Positions 1 to 12,192 of a DNA stretch of 64,000 bases are shown here, in pieces (within the stretch, counting starts at the first letter, position 1; each line of letters opens with the position of its first letter). The notes beneath the pieces are model-generated. The model was not told the origin of the DNA. It searched no databases and saw only the letters and a program-made list of their open reading frames with translations. Source of the DNA: Morchella semilibera. Taxonomy: Eukaryota > Ascomycota > Pezizomycetes > Pezizales > Morchellaceae. The position numbers and the translations under genes are program-made. The DNA is taken from the NCBI GenBank assembly GCA_009192285.1, contig WBVU01000003.1:372001-436000 (forward strand). The letters run 5' to 3'.

Positions 1-549
1 CAAAATTTCAAAAAACTCCGCCATGGAATCGAGAGCGATTCCTTCATCTGTAATATAAACTAAAAATTGATCCGCCGCCGGTCCTTCCAATCGAGAAATA
101 GAATACGCAAGTTGTTGAGCCGTGGTAGGGAAGCGATCCAAATTAGCCGTGAGCTTAATCTGAAGTTGTCTCTGGAAAGTCCTGAGAGTCTTGCGATCGC
201 CCCGGTATTTCTCCGGGTCGGGTAGCTTCTCGGATTTGGATGGCTTGGTTAAGTCATCGTGGAGCTCCTCTAAACCTCCTTTGACTCCTTCTTGCAGCTT
301 CTTGATCTTAGCCCGTAGTCCCTGGATTTCTTTGTGGAACTCGGCCCGGCCTTGTTCGGTTTCGGAGTGATGGGTGGTAATGTCGACCGCATATTGCTGG
401 ACCCCTCCGTGCGCTCTTTGGAGGAGGGCATACGCTTGCTTTGCTTCTTCCGTTGCGGCGGGGTCCACTTCAGGGTGAGCGACAAAGAACCCTTCGAGAT
501 CCGTATGGAGCTTTTGATAATCAAATGCATTGGTAGCAGGGGCGGTCAT
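1..549 (-). mobile_element. Ty3/Gypsy LTR retrotransposon, gag (partial, runs off left edge)
   Basis: An open frame starts at the ATG at 549 and stays open to base 1, about 183 residues. The protein has an acidic, coiled N-terminal part, then a segment around LPDPEKYRGDRKTLRTF and the later pieces YSISRLEGPAADQF, which are typical of the capsid-like gag domain of fungal Ty3/Gypsy elements. The rest of gag and all of pol would lie to the left of the window. A candidate LTR sits just upstream at 611-1018 in the right orientation. The visible part looks whole, which suggests a fairly young copy, but without the second LTR the age cannot be estimated. Family assignment rests on sequence style only. 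Confidence 0.75.
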
Positions 550-610
550 GGTGAACTGTGGTGCGAGGAACTCGGACTGTGCTAGTCGAGTGAGGATGGT
601 CTCGTCTTAG

Positions 611-1018
611 TGTGACGGAGTAACCCGACGCAAAGAAGAAGATGACAATGATGACGCAGAGGGACTCGAGGAGCACAGTGTACTCGACGAGGGGGCCGAG
701 GAAGACAGAGACAACGCCAGGCAGGCACAAGCACAGGCACCGGCGAGGACAAAGGCAAGAACAAGGGCACAAGAGCACAGGGCAGGGAGAGTGAGGACCG
801 AAGGGACCTCAACGAGAACGATGAGGGACACTATGAGTTTCCTCTTGTCAGAGGACCGAGTCTTGGGTACAGGAGGCTATGGCTTTAGAAATAGGAGTAG
901 ATTCCTATGTACCGAGATAACAGGAAGACGAGACAGAGAGAAAAGAAAGAAAGAACTAAAGAAAACATCTATCCCCGCTATTTAACACACCTCCTCCACT
1001 AGTCCGCTATGACTCACA
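611..1018 (-). repeat. Candidate LTR of the Ty3/Gypsy element
   Basis: Read on the minus strand this 408-bp segment begins TGTGAGTC and ends CCGTCACA, giving the TG...CA ends and the short terminal inverted repeat TGTGA/TCACA expected of an LTR. A TTAAATAG element, which could serve as a TATA box, lies about 30 nt inside. It ends about 60 nt before the gag start, leaving room for a short leader. No second copy is in the window, so the boundaries and any target-site duplication cannot be confirmed. Confidence 0.5.
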
Positions 1019-1204
1019 CTTTCGCTCATAGAACCCCATCGAAACTCATTACTACCACACCTCATAATCCTCCCCACCATCTCCGTTATTTTACATTACC
1101 AATCCATCACGCCATCGAACCTCCCAGAACCTGATGACGACAACCTCCACCTCGCACTCCCCGCTCTCGCTTAACATTACCCTAACAACCACGACCATGC
1201 CTCG

Positions 1205-1623
1205 CCTACCGAACTGTCGGGACAACTGCCAAGACGCCGGGACATCTATCCATTCATCGATCATATTCAAAAAGAATCAGGCGAGCCAGTTATTTACCTT
1301 GTAGAAGATAATGCCCCTTGCCATAAAACAGCACAATTTATTGTTGCTGATATCCGCCATCAAAAAGGTATAATTACCTTCAACTGGCCCTCTAAATCTC
1401 CAGATTTGAATAAAATTGAGGCTATTTGGGACTATGAAAAGGATGAAATAGCAACGTACCAGTTCCAAGGCGCTACTCAGGAGACAATAGAAAGTGCAAA
1501 GGCGGCTCTCTTAAAGGCTTGGGAGGATCTTCTACAAGAATATATTAACAGAATGTGTATGGATTTTCATAATAAATGCGAGCTGGTTATTGAAAATGGA
1601 GGAGATAACAATTTTAACGGCTA
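1205..1623 (+). pseudogene. Tc1/mariner-type transposase, C-terminal remnant
   Basis: The frame ending at the TAG at 1621-1623 reads through the catalytic part of a DDE transposase: VEDNAPCH carries the second Asp, and WPSKSPDLNKIEAIW carries the conserved proline/Asp block and the catalytic Glu. By my count 36 residues separate Asp and Glu, slightly more than the 34 of classical Tc1. Upstream the frame still reads like transposase (DIYPFIDHIQKES), but the N-terminal DNA-binding region and first Asp are missing, so this is a 5'-truncated copy. It lies about 190 bp beyond the outer end of the LTR at 611-1018. The remnant ends just before an AT-rich stretch that may hold the element's end, but no terminal inverted repeat was recognised. 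Confidence 0.8.
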
Positions 1624-4600
1624 GTTTGGCCCAGAGTGTTGTATATATAGATCACATGATTTAGTTGAAACTCGGCCACGCGAGTAGTTCTTTTCTATTG
1701 GCTCATTTCCTCGTTCACATCATCATCAATATCATCAGTTTCGCAGTTTATTGTGCACAGTTCGAGCAGGAATCGTCTTGTGCATAGTGGATAGTGAATA
1801 ATCAAAACCCCTAACCTCCTTTACAAAACCCTTAATCACACGCTATAAGCCACAACGTCTTCACAATTTGAATATTTCCTTTTAGTCCCCCCAAAATAAC
1901 AAACTAGGTCTCGTTTCGACTCATCTAGGTATTACAATAGTCGCCAAAACGTCAGAACTAACATTATCGGCAGATCCACCTCCCTAGACTAGTCCTGGCG
2001 CCCTAGCTAGACGTTAAAACTAGGGTAACTTTTGCTAGATGAGTACATGTAGTCATGGCAAGCTGCAAGGTTTAGAACGGATATATAAATCGACCTAGGT
2101 GGCAAATAGTACCTCGCACCACGCGACGGAGCCGTCACTTTAGATATCTGGGTTCTTATATAACTGCTCGTCTGGCAAATTTTATCCTTGTTTTGGCTTC
2201 TAAGATGCTAGAATTGACCTTAGTTAGGGTGATACTACACACAAACAAGTCAAAACGAAACAAAGTTTTTCCTAATACATTGTTTCACTCTTCGTATCTG
2301 GTTTATCAATAAACAGAGCTGTATTACTTACCGGGAGACCTGAAGAAAAATTGGGCAATAATGACCCATAAGATTGTTTGTGGGGCCGGGGTTGCCTTCT
2401 TTATCCGGAATCTGGGCTGTATGTTGGAGCAAGCTTGAGTATTTCATCACCACCGGACCGGACTCCAGTATCCAATGCATCAATAGTTCATGAAACCTCC
2501 CCAAACAATTCTCATATTAGCTAGGGGTAATTTGTCTGGTTCGTTGATGGGTAGGTTGCGTCCAGCGTTCGGATCAGGACATATATATACAGCTGGCTCG
2601 TGCAAGTAATTCGGATACATACTCTACTAGCTAGCTTTCAGGGTGAAATAAAAACTGAGAGGATCCAACGACACTAGAAAAGATACTTTGATGGTTTTGG
2701 GTCAGCAGCTCCACCTACCCTCTGCGAGGTGGCGGATACTTGAAGTTGGCGGTATGCGTAGCTAGCTGATTTCCGGGCGGAATGAGTTTGCATGATATAG
2801 CGGGCTATTGAGGTGAAAGGAATTACAGAGGTGAATGCGTGCGCGTTTTTCCCTTCAACGCAGGTTAATTAGCTCAACGTATGTAATGGCTCCTATCTGT
2901 TCTGTGGATCCAAATTAGACCGACTCTCCCACCAGCGAGCACCCCCCCCCCCCAATCAGAGGTGTGTGCTTGTGCGGCGTGGGTTGGAGCCACTAGTGAC
3001 CTACGCCACACCAAGCGATAGGAATAACAATCGCGATAGCAAGATCCATATAGGCAAACATTACCAAGGCCCCAATATATGGGCAGCAATGGCTGGGCGA
3101 GCCGTCACATCCACCACTCATCCATCCCACCAAGCCTTACCCCAGTATAACCCCCCTAGGCTGTGGGAGCCCCTGCCCCAGGTGTTTTCACAATATATAC
3201 GAATCGGCTTGAGTAGATCCTAAAAAGGTCGTGCTTTTATGATAGGTTTTCAAACTGCACAGAAAACCCTAACCCTGGTTATGATAAACCAACCTAGTTT
3301 TGTTTGTTTAGTGTTTTTCTGAAACTAAAACCTTGAAACTAGCTCGAGTCACTCGCGCTCAGTAGCCGGGCCAAGTTGAATAGCTGTGGCCATAGGCCGA
3401 GTCGAATCTTTTCTCCTTCTCGTCTCGAGCGGGCTCGTAGGCCACACCATAATAATAATAGAGGAGAATTACCGCTACGCACCACGCGAGCCGGTAGCGC
3501 CGGTAGCCCTAATTATAACCTGTATCCATATATGTTCGTTGAATTAAGGTCAATGATAGTCTGTCCGGATTATCAACATGAGATCAATGATCATAGATAC
3601 AGCCTACTATTAATATCTTGCCACCAATAAACCTCTGTAAAGGGCTAGAAGCCGATCAATACTCAAACAGGACGGAAACGGGCTGACACAGTACTGGGGT
3701 TAAAACGGCTTCTAGCGCGGCCTGGCCGAGTAAAAATTTCCAGCTCACGAACCCAACATGAGTCAGGGGCTTCCGGCATTTTTAAACCAGTATCTCCCCT
3801 AAACTCAAAATCAAAACTAGACACCCGGTGCTTAATCGGGTCCACGGTCGGGCCTCAGGTTTTCGGAAGTTCTGCGCCTCGGCCCGGGCATTCGGGCCTA
3901 ACCCAGGGTCCGCCCCTAAACGGTCCGATCAACCCTTCATACCCAGTTCCGGATAATCGCACAGACTCTTAATCAAAGCAATAGGGTTCTATACCTGAAA
4001 TTTGTTATATCTTTCAACATATACGTTGCATCCTATCGACCCCGAACCCGCTACAAAACATAGCGGGCCAGAGAGCTACTTTGTAAATGCCGAGAAGTAG
4101 TTATGGCGCTTACTCCCAACCATACGCCCGGCCTCGACTTCTCAGGATTTAGCTCTGAGGCACCTGCAAGCGCAATGATTCCCAAAGCCTCCAACCATCG
4201 GCATTTCACCTCCACAACAGGCTAACCAAACGCCAATTCTCTCCGGGAAACAAAGCTGCGGTATCAAAAATTGAGGTAAAGTAGTGCAGAAGTATATATC
4301 TCACTATTCTGCGCATGCTTTCGGCGCTATAACCCGCAAATGGCGGTTATCGATTATCGAGTGATCGCATATGAACTAATATCAACCCTGTATCTTTTGT
4401 AGCGGAGAGAGTGCAAAGGATAAAATATGTGATTACCCTCCGTCTACCTACTCAGGTACCAATTTCAAGTCCTTCTTGAGGATTCCTGCACCGTGCGTAT
4501 ACGGATTAGTGTGTGCTGCTGCTGCGGCTATCCCTTAAGTTGTTACTTAAGTGCTGCCAACATTGAGACGTGGTAGCACAGCGCAATTCTCGCACGCAAG

Positions 4601-5630
4601 CTACAGAATTGAGACATCAAACTTGGCAAAGTTGGCAGCTTTAACAGCGTAAGGGATAGAGCGGGTGTTCTCATGAGCGCTGATGCATACTTTATATCAG
4701 CTCCGATGTAGCGCTCACCACTGTCCAGTTGAGCCGTGGAATCAGACCCTACTCAATCCTGCGCTGATTCGGTATATATCTCCCATCACGGTTCTTCGCG
4801 CTTCGTGAGCAAATATATCGGTCTCTGGGGGGGGGGGTGTGTGATATTACAACAATACCTCCAAAAGTATGGGTTCCGTGCTCCCGTAAAAGCCCATTAA
4901 GGGATTCGATAGATACCTCCGGAGAAATATATGTAGTAGAGTCAACCTATTCAGTCATTCCCGCCACACCAAGCTGCCCTGCGAACTCGGCATCAATAGG
5001 TTTTTATTCTTTCACGCTCATCCCTTCTCTGGTTCGCATTCCAATCCTATAACCGACTCCCCACCCCTTATAAACCCCTACCACCCACATTCCCGCCCTA
5101 AAATCGTCCTTTACACCATCTAGATTCACTGCGTTAAGACCCCAGATCCACCCCTATAACCCCCGGGGCGGGCCCTAAGCTCCAATTAGGGAAAATCTCA
5201 CTATGTTAAAGCTCACCCCCAACCTTTCCAGCTCCACCCTATCCCCGCAGGGCCCTTACCAGGTAGCACCCACAGGGGATGGGGGAGAGCACTTACAAGC
5301 TCCAACACAAGCTACCCCTCGCACGATACGCGGGGCCGCACACACCCGGGGAAACTCGATCTCGGGCGCAGAATCTCACCACCTTGCGTGCATCTGGCTG
5401 CCGATCCCTCCGCCAACCTAACCACATATGTTCACAAACTCTCACTCGTAACCTCTCCGTTGATAGAATCACGTGCTCTTGGGGCAAGATCAAAGAGAAT
5501 TTTGTCTAAGCAAAGTTCTCAGGTACCCTATTCTTTTTTTTTTCACGGCCACCGCGGCATGAGATACCCAAATTAAAAAAAAAAGAAATAATAGAAGTAC
5601 AAGACAAAAAAAGAAGGAAAATGAAAAAAA
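1624..5630. other. Gene-free interval
   Basis: No open frame here looks coding. The stretch holds a C run near 2942, a G run near 4827, an isolated TACATGTA-type site near 2045 and a short AACCCTAACCCT near 3266. The base composition and scattered short frames suggest decayed repeats, but no element family was recognised. Confidence 0.6.
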
Positions 5631-7412
5631 TTAGACAAGACGAGGTTTTTTAAGTCTAAGCTTATTCTTGAGACTAGCCATCTCTCTTTTGAATTCCCCC
5701 TGGTCCGAAATTCTCTTGGAAAAGGCGAAGTCGATGAACATGATCTTAGGCCCGTGAATAAGAATATTGTCTGCACGGATGTCTCCGTGTAGAAAGCCAT
5801 GGCCATGGATATCCGCAAGCAATCTCACGATCTCTTCACGCTCCTTGTCACTTAAATCCTCTACTTCGACCGGTGAGCTTGCGAACTCTGTCATAAGTGC
5901 GAAAAGACCCCCCGCCGTATAACCGGCACTCTTAAGCTTCGGAAGGGCGTGTCCCTGGAGCTTTTCCAATGCTAGATAAGTCCTGACTTCCGTGAGCATC
6001 TCCTCATGATATTCGGGGTTCTGCCACAGATCGCAGAGTTTGAGCGCAACTCTTTCTCCTCGAAAAGTCGCCTCAAACACCGTTCCACTACGCCCGTACC
6101 CAAGTACACCAGTCGTCTCGAAGCTATCCCAGTCGAACTTCTCTAGCCTGAGTTCTCTTTCCAACTGCTTGTTACCAGCCGCACCACCTCTGCCACTGTC
6201 TCGCCCGCCCCTTCCGGAATACCCTTTGGGGGGTTGGTATGTTGAGTCTTTGTCCTCATCATCTCTTTCTTCCGGAGGCTCATAGTCATCCCCGTGACTC
6301 GGCGGTGGAGGACAGTGGGGATCTTGACGTGCTAACATCATGATGTACGCGAAACACCTTAACAAGGTGGGGCTGGTAGCTTCAACCTTCACGACGTCTG
6401 ATACGAAGAGCGGACTAGGGTCGTCTTTGGGTCCGTCTTTGGGTCTCCAGAGAAACCATGTTTTGTCGTAAGTGGATAGGACACCGTATTGACGCTCGTT
6501 GTGCGCCATGTATCCAAAGATTTGCCTGATTGAATCGATGACGCATTCTGGAGGATTGCTAGCGTTGTATCTCCCCACCATATTGTCATCAGACAAAATC
6601 CACCTCGTCTTCACCTCAATAGGGAGCAAGAGGCTGCCACCAGTTCGAAAGACAAAGTCTGGATTCCCTTTGATGCCCCCAACATCGGACGAGTAGTGAA
6701 ACTTTTCTGTTGACAGTTCCCGATGTCCTATAAGATTTGAAAGGACGTCAAATACATTGATTCGGAGTGCAGTCAGTACGTCTCTCTCTCCTGTGGCCTC
6801 GGAGTCCCTAAAGTTTGGCCTATTATGCCGCGGAGCAGTGTCGTCCACGGCCATTTCGTTTGCATTAAGTATGAAGTCATTCCACTTTTTAACGGAACTG
6901 GGGCTGCGTGGCCATGTTGATTTTGTCGTAGTTTTCGTCTTCTTCTTCGGGGGAACAAGCGCAAGTAGTTGTGTCTCCGTAAGTTTGTCTATGAAGGTAA
7001 AACAATAAGGTCGCCTAAAATGAAATGATGCATACTTAGAAAAGAGAATATGTTTCACTTACTAGCTGGGGGGGGGGGGCTTCGACTACAGTTAGCAAAT
7101 ATGCGTACATGTAGTTAAAACGAAATGAGTGTTACTTACCGGGGGGCAAAATGACTAGAAACCCGGCGTCATTCCCAAATTCCTGGAAAACCGATGCGAG
7201 AGTCGTTCTCGCATCGATCTCCTTCGCGCCGTTATCACCGTCGACTTTCCTCTTCGCCTTAATGATGAGGTTAATAGTGGGAGGGTCAAGTCCTGCTTTA
7301 GCTTTGATTTTTTTTTTAGACTGGCTACATGCGTGACTCCATCCAACTGAACTGTATCCCACTGGCCTGGAGAATCGATGATTTTGTAACAAACTTCCTG
7401 GTTGTTCGACAT
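5631..7412 (-). CDS. CR/Crinkler-type effector: REase-like fold plus protein kinase
   Basis: The large open part (7058-5631) holds two domains. First is a PD-(D/E)XK restriction-endonuclease-like fold: GNPDFVF followed by LPIEVKTRW gives the D...ExK pattern. After a Pro/Glu and Gly/Arg-rich linker comes a kinase fold with a glycine loop (GYGRSG), an ATP-binding Lys (VALKL), the catalytic loop HGDIRADN and the metal-binding FIDF. This pairing is known from the CR (Crinkler/RHS-like) effector class of fungi and oomycetes, which act inside cells against other organisms or selfish DNA. Upstream, a header resembling the ubiquitin-like CR header starts near MSNNQEVCYK (7412) and is followed by a Pro-rich stretch. 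The header and body are separated by probable introns, and the header may carry about one break, so the gene may be a fossil. Role is inferred from family. Confidence 0.7.
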
Positions 7413-9241
7413 GGGGAACGGGGCTGATAGGTAGGTGTGAAGGAGGAATGATCCTCGCTCGGCGGCGCAGCGGCTTACTATATAGAGTAGATGAGTCATG
7501 TTGGACTGTGGCAAGTATTGTGGCAAATTGAGCATTATGGCGCACGATGCGAAGCACAAGATTCGGGACCTATCTCTCTAGTCAGAATAAAAAGCACGTA
7601 GTTGGTGAATTATCAAAAAACCATAGAGAGAATTTTCGGCTCTATTCTTCTAGCTTCCGTTTCTTTCTTGGTTCTTGGAATGATCCCACTTATGGCCGTT
7701 CCTTCCTGGTAAACCTCAAAAATTATTTTTTCTTCATCCAGATACCCCTCAACAGCCTGCTGTCCCAGCATTCCCGGAGCTACAGGATGGAAGAGTAGGA
7801 AGGGGCATATGTCTCGGTAGTCCTCGGATGATCCGGCACCGTAGCAAGAGTGATGTGGGAGGTACCTAATGGTGTTGTTAGAGGATTCTCAAATATCGAT
7901 GATAGGCACCTACGCTGGAGTCAAAAAAGACTCCGGATCCTTCAGCGCAAAGGGTAATACCCACTGCTAAACAGGCCTCGCCTGTTCTTGGCCCACAGAA
8001 CCCCCCACCTCGAGTGCCGCCACGCTGATAAATAGCAACGGTCGGTAGGCCGCACTGTTCTCATATCATGCCTCAGTGCAGGCCCGAGCAAACTCGGATT
8101 CGCCAGAGCTTTCACCTCTCTTTCTAGCGGAGCGGGAGGTTGCCTACAGCTGAAAACTCGTCCCCGGCACTTACCCGCAATGTATGCACCCGCCCGCCCA
8201 AGTACCTACTTCCAGATGTATAGACAGACATTCCCCGTCCCCTACGCACAGAGCATAGTCCAATCCAAAGCCTCTATACAGGCCTTCTGCGGCGGGGAGA
8301 CACAAAGGGTTAGGAAGAGGGGGGGAGGGGGGAATAGTATGGACCACGAGCCCGCTCGATCGAGGCGAATAAGTGGGAGGGAGGAAAAGCTCGACTAGGC
8401 CTGAGTCTCATCTGATCTCGCCAGAAAACCTCTGTAAGTGCTTTACATCGACTCTTAAGTTGCACAGACGAGTCCACCCAGTGCCGTAGATCCGTGGATG
8501 TCATCTGAATCACAAACCATCACTCGAAACGCCCTGACCCTAGCCCTACCCCTACCCCGCCACCCACTGACCAGGACACCACAACAAGAGTTGCAAGAAA
8601 AAGATTAGATCGCGGTAACTGCCAGGGCCCTTGCCCGTGTGATCGCGTGTGGGGGGTCCTTGAGTAAGGGGTAGTATACACGGGCCCGTTTTCGGGGAAG
8701 CTGGGGTCCCCGTAGTGCTGCACCCCGCATTACGCTCTGGCGGGTCCTTTAGTTTGCTGTAGTACTCACACAAATACATCCACCACACACCTTACACTCT
8801 ATAGTCAGTCATGAGAAGTGATTATATAGAAATATCTATTTCTAAGGTTGACGAGATACATAGCTGGTTACATGTATATGTCTTCACTCCCCAATATAGA
8901 ATGTCACTGTTCATTACAACCCTCTCCAGCTCTGTAGTTAAGTGATCTACCCCACCCATCACTTCCCACCCTTTACCCCCTTCCCTTCCCTCCACTGCTC
9001 ATTGTCATCGCGCATCATACACATCATAAACTAGCATAATCATGAACCTAAATATCCCCCCAAGGTGAAATAAGCAAAATAAAAATGACACAACACCGGT
9101 AGAATCCAAAGGAGATCGGTAAGGAAATAATCAAATAAACACCCCACAGGTCAAAAGGGCACCGTTTTTCTTTTTTTTTTCTTCTTTCTTCTCCCCCCCC
9201 CCCCCGCGTCTAGAACCAAACTCAACTCAGCCCAGTCCAGA
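7413..9241. other. Gene-free interval
   Basis: No convincing coding frame. It separates the CR effector gene from the 3' end of btgC, both on the minus strand. It holds a 13-nt C run near 9193, a TACATGTA site near 8870 and pyrimidine-rich DNA just past the btgC stop that may serve as its 3' untranslated region. Confidence 0.6.
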
Positions 9242-11715
9242 TCATGTCACTAAACAGTCTGGGATAACCAATCCAGCTTTTAGGTTCCGGTCTACATCCA
9301 TGAGACCCCACTTGTCTTCCCACTCTTTTCCAGGCTCGTTGTACACTACCTTCCAAGGCTCATCAAACGCCGAGAACCTATATTTTCATGTCAATTTTAT
9401 CCTTACCACCACTACTGAGAGGAGATGGCTTACCAGAAGTACTCAGTCCTTCTCTCATTCTCTGTGCACAAAAAGTCCTCCATGAAGTAATTCATCTCGT
9501 CGATACCCGCCACACTCCCTCGATCCTTCCCGCCACCACTTGGCCAGCCGACCTCGCTGATCATGACCCTCGGCGCGGGCGTGACACCAGCAGTCAATAT
9601 CACATCATTCTGTTGGAAAAACGTATACGTCCAGTTCGCAGCCGTCTCCACAGTCACACCCGCAAAGAACGGATGAACGTTTGCCATTAACACATCAACA
9701 TAGGGAACCATAGTAGATTTCCAATTCGACCCTAGATCAGAGGTACCGACAGGAAGATTGATTGAGAGGGCAGTGAGGTTGGTGCGCACGTCGGCAATAG
9801 TCCCAAACAGCTGTGTTTCTGTCAAATCCTCGCGGAACAGGACTTCATTACCTACAGCGATACCCTCGAAACGGTCTGCTGGATAGTTTGCGAGAAGTGT
9901 ATAGAGGTGATTAAGCTGGCGGGTATTCGTAGTGGTGTTGTAGTCTAGCCAGACGCCGAGCCAAATCTTCATGGAGACACCGAGGACATCGATGGCATGA
10001 AGGACCATCTCAGTTTGGTTGCAGTCAGTCCCGTAGAGGCGGAGCTTGTCTGTAAGAAGTGACATGACAGCGATATCACGTGTGATGTTGTTCTGAGTAG
10101 GTGGATTATCGATACCTGCACGAGTTAGTGTGGTACGAGTGATGGAGCATGACGAATAACCTACAGGCTGGGTATTGCGAGTTGAGGGGGGTATAGTCCA
10201 TTCCATGGAACGCTTTCTTGAGGTTGGGGTTATTCATGAGCGCGATAATCTCTTCCGAATCCTTGTTGAGGTCGCCGTTTTGTCTGACATCTTCGTCTGC
10301 GCTTAACCCACTCCCGCCGCTGGTGCTATCTGAACTACTTGCTGATGCGCCGCTGGAGCCCTTGTTCTTATTTCTGAGTATGACACCAGCTGCAGTGCCA
10401 CCGGCGGCCGCAAGAATGATCAGTAATATCACTAGTCCCCAAATCCATCGTGTCTTCTTCCGCTGGTGCGCCTGCTTCGCCAGCCAATCCGAGGAAGGCG
10501 CCTTTTCTGTAGTCGTTGCAGGTTCCATGATCAGCGACTGAAATAAAATGCGGGGGTGAAAGGGAGAGCGAAGGTGGGGAGGGCTGATCATATTATATAC
10601 ATACCGTTCATCATAGTTGCAGCACCTGTACCACTCAGCAACGCGCCCCCACCTCCACGACTTCTCGGCGGTGTGTTTGCACTTTTCCCAGCGCCCAACC
10701 CTGCAGCGGCTGCGCCCCCTGTTCCTGCAGCTGCAGCTGCAATATAACCACCACTATTATATGCTGCTTGGTCTTCATCATCGCTAAATACGAAAGTTTC
10801 CGCATCCCTCGCAGTGCCATCAATTTGCACCTGGCTTGCTGACAGTTGCGGATCCCACGTGGTGCTATATCGCTTGTACGGGTTATCAGTATAGTGGCCA
10901 CCAACAGGGTCGTTGAGGACCGGACGGTCCGGCACTATTCCAGGCCTATATCCTTGAAGTGGGGTGGGTGGTAATGATCCCCTGATTTTTCCATGATGCA
11001 GGGCAGGCGGGGGTTGATTATACGAGGGCGGGGATGACGGGTCTGCGAAGCGACTCCCGGGGATCAGGGGGGTACTGATTTGCGATATGGAAGACGCGGA
11101 GTATCCCTGTGCATACTGGTTATATGTATCTGCTGGCTGTGACGTATAATACTGGTCTTCAGGCTCCATAAAATTTGCAGAGCCTCCTCTCCTCCACTGG
11201 TCGTCTTCATCCTGATACCCGCCTGCAGAGCAATATTGTTAACAAATTCCCACAGCAGGTACGGGCAGGCTTCGTGTCTGGGGTAATGACACTTGTGCCT
11301 GCGCTCGGTCTCGTGGTCTCGTCTCACCTATGTTTCCACCAGCAGCAGCGGCAGCAGCGATTGGTCGACGTGGGGTGTTATTTCCCGTCGATTCTCGTTG
11401 GCGGTTTGCAACGTCTGCAGTCCTTGGCGCACGGCTAACAGAAGAGGCTGTAAAGCTAGAATCAGACGAGCTGATACTAGAGGTCGAATCGTGTCTTGCA
11501 TGACCACCATGGCCGTACTCGTTATATCTTGACTGCCGTTGCTGTTGTACAGGTGTTGTGTACTGGGGAGTATTCAACGGCTGTCGCTGCTCGTCATGAT
11601 CAACGCTATACCTGGGGGCACTCTTTTGGTTCAATGGAGTGGGAGGAAGAAGTGGGTGAGGGTCACGATATTCGAGGTCATCGTCGTGGGCCTGGAACGA
11701 AAAGCTACGCTGCAT
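9242..11715 (-). CDS. btgC: Glucan endo-1,3-beta-glucosidase, GH17, type II membrane protein
   Basis: Five exons by my reading: 11715-11263, 11211-10605, 10506-10165, 10115-9434 and 9377-9242, together 739 codons plus stop, with phases that agree. The N-terminal 350 residues or so are Ser/Pro/Gln-rich and cytosolic; then a basic patch (QRKKTRW) and one membrane helix ([20 protein letters not shown]) anchor the protein. The lumenal/wall side is a GH17 barrel: [14 protein letters not shown] starts it, VGNEVLF carries the acid/base Glu and ISEVGWPS the nucleophile Glu, with VHPFFAG between. The last exon ([13 protein letters not shown]) finishes the fold. Members of this family hydrolyse beta-1,3-glucan and help remodel the fungal cell wall. 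The layout of a disordered N-tail plus a single anchor matches Aspergillus btgC. The third exon start is the least certain splice site. Confidence 0.93.
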
Positions 11716-12147
11716 GGTTGCGGTGGCTTCAAAGGTTTTCTTTTATTTTTGTTTTATCCAACGTAGCCCCGCCACGCAATTTCTTGCGGCGTGGACCGTG
11801 CAGGTAGTGGGGGGGGGGAGGGGGGATAAGTGTTTAAGTGATTTGAGACTCCTTGCTTTGTTGTTCTTACTCCTGCTTGCCTACACACTGGGGTAGTGGT
11901 AGTGGTGGTGGGGGGGGGGGGGGGGTCAGTGGCTATGGATGTAGATTGTAGAAGTAGCTGGCACGAATAGAGTCAGCAGTCAAGAAGATAATAGATGAAA
12001 GAGGCTGGGAAGTAACGTAATAACAGTCGCATAAATGTGTTACCTAGGCAGGGGTGTGTGCACTTACTCGAAGAATAGACACAACAGAGACACTAGGCAG
12101 CAAATTATAGAATTCGTATCGGGGGTCGAAAAAGTTGGTCGGGGGTG

Positions 12148-12192
<45 letters not shown>

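Noticed and set aside
334-831. Plus- and minus-strand frames over the gag and LTR region
   Set aside because: They are shadows of gag or compositional frames within the LTR.
3266-3277. Telomere-like AACCCTAACCCT, and a similar one near 48161
   Set aside because: Only two copies each; too short to call interstitial telomere.
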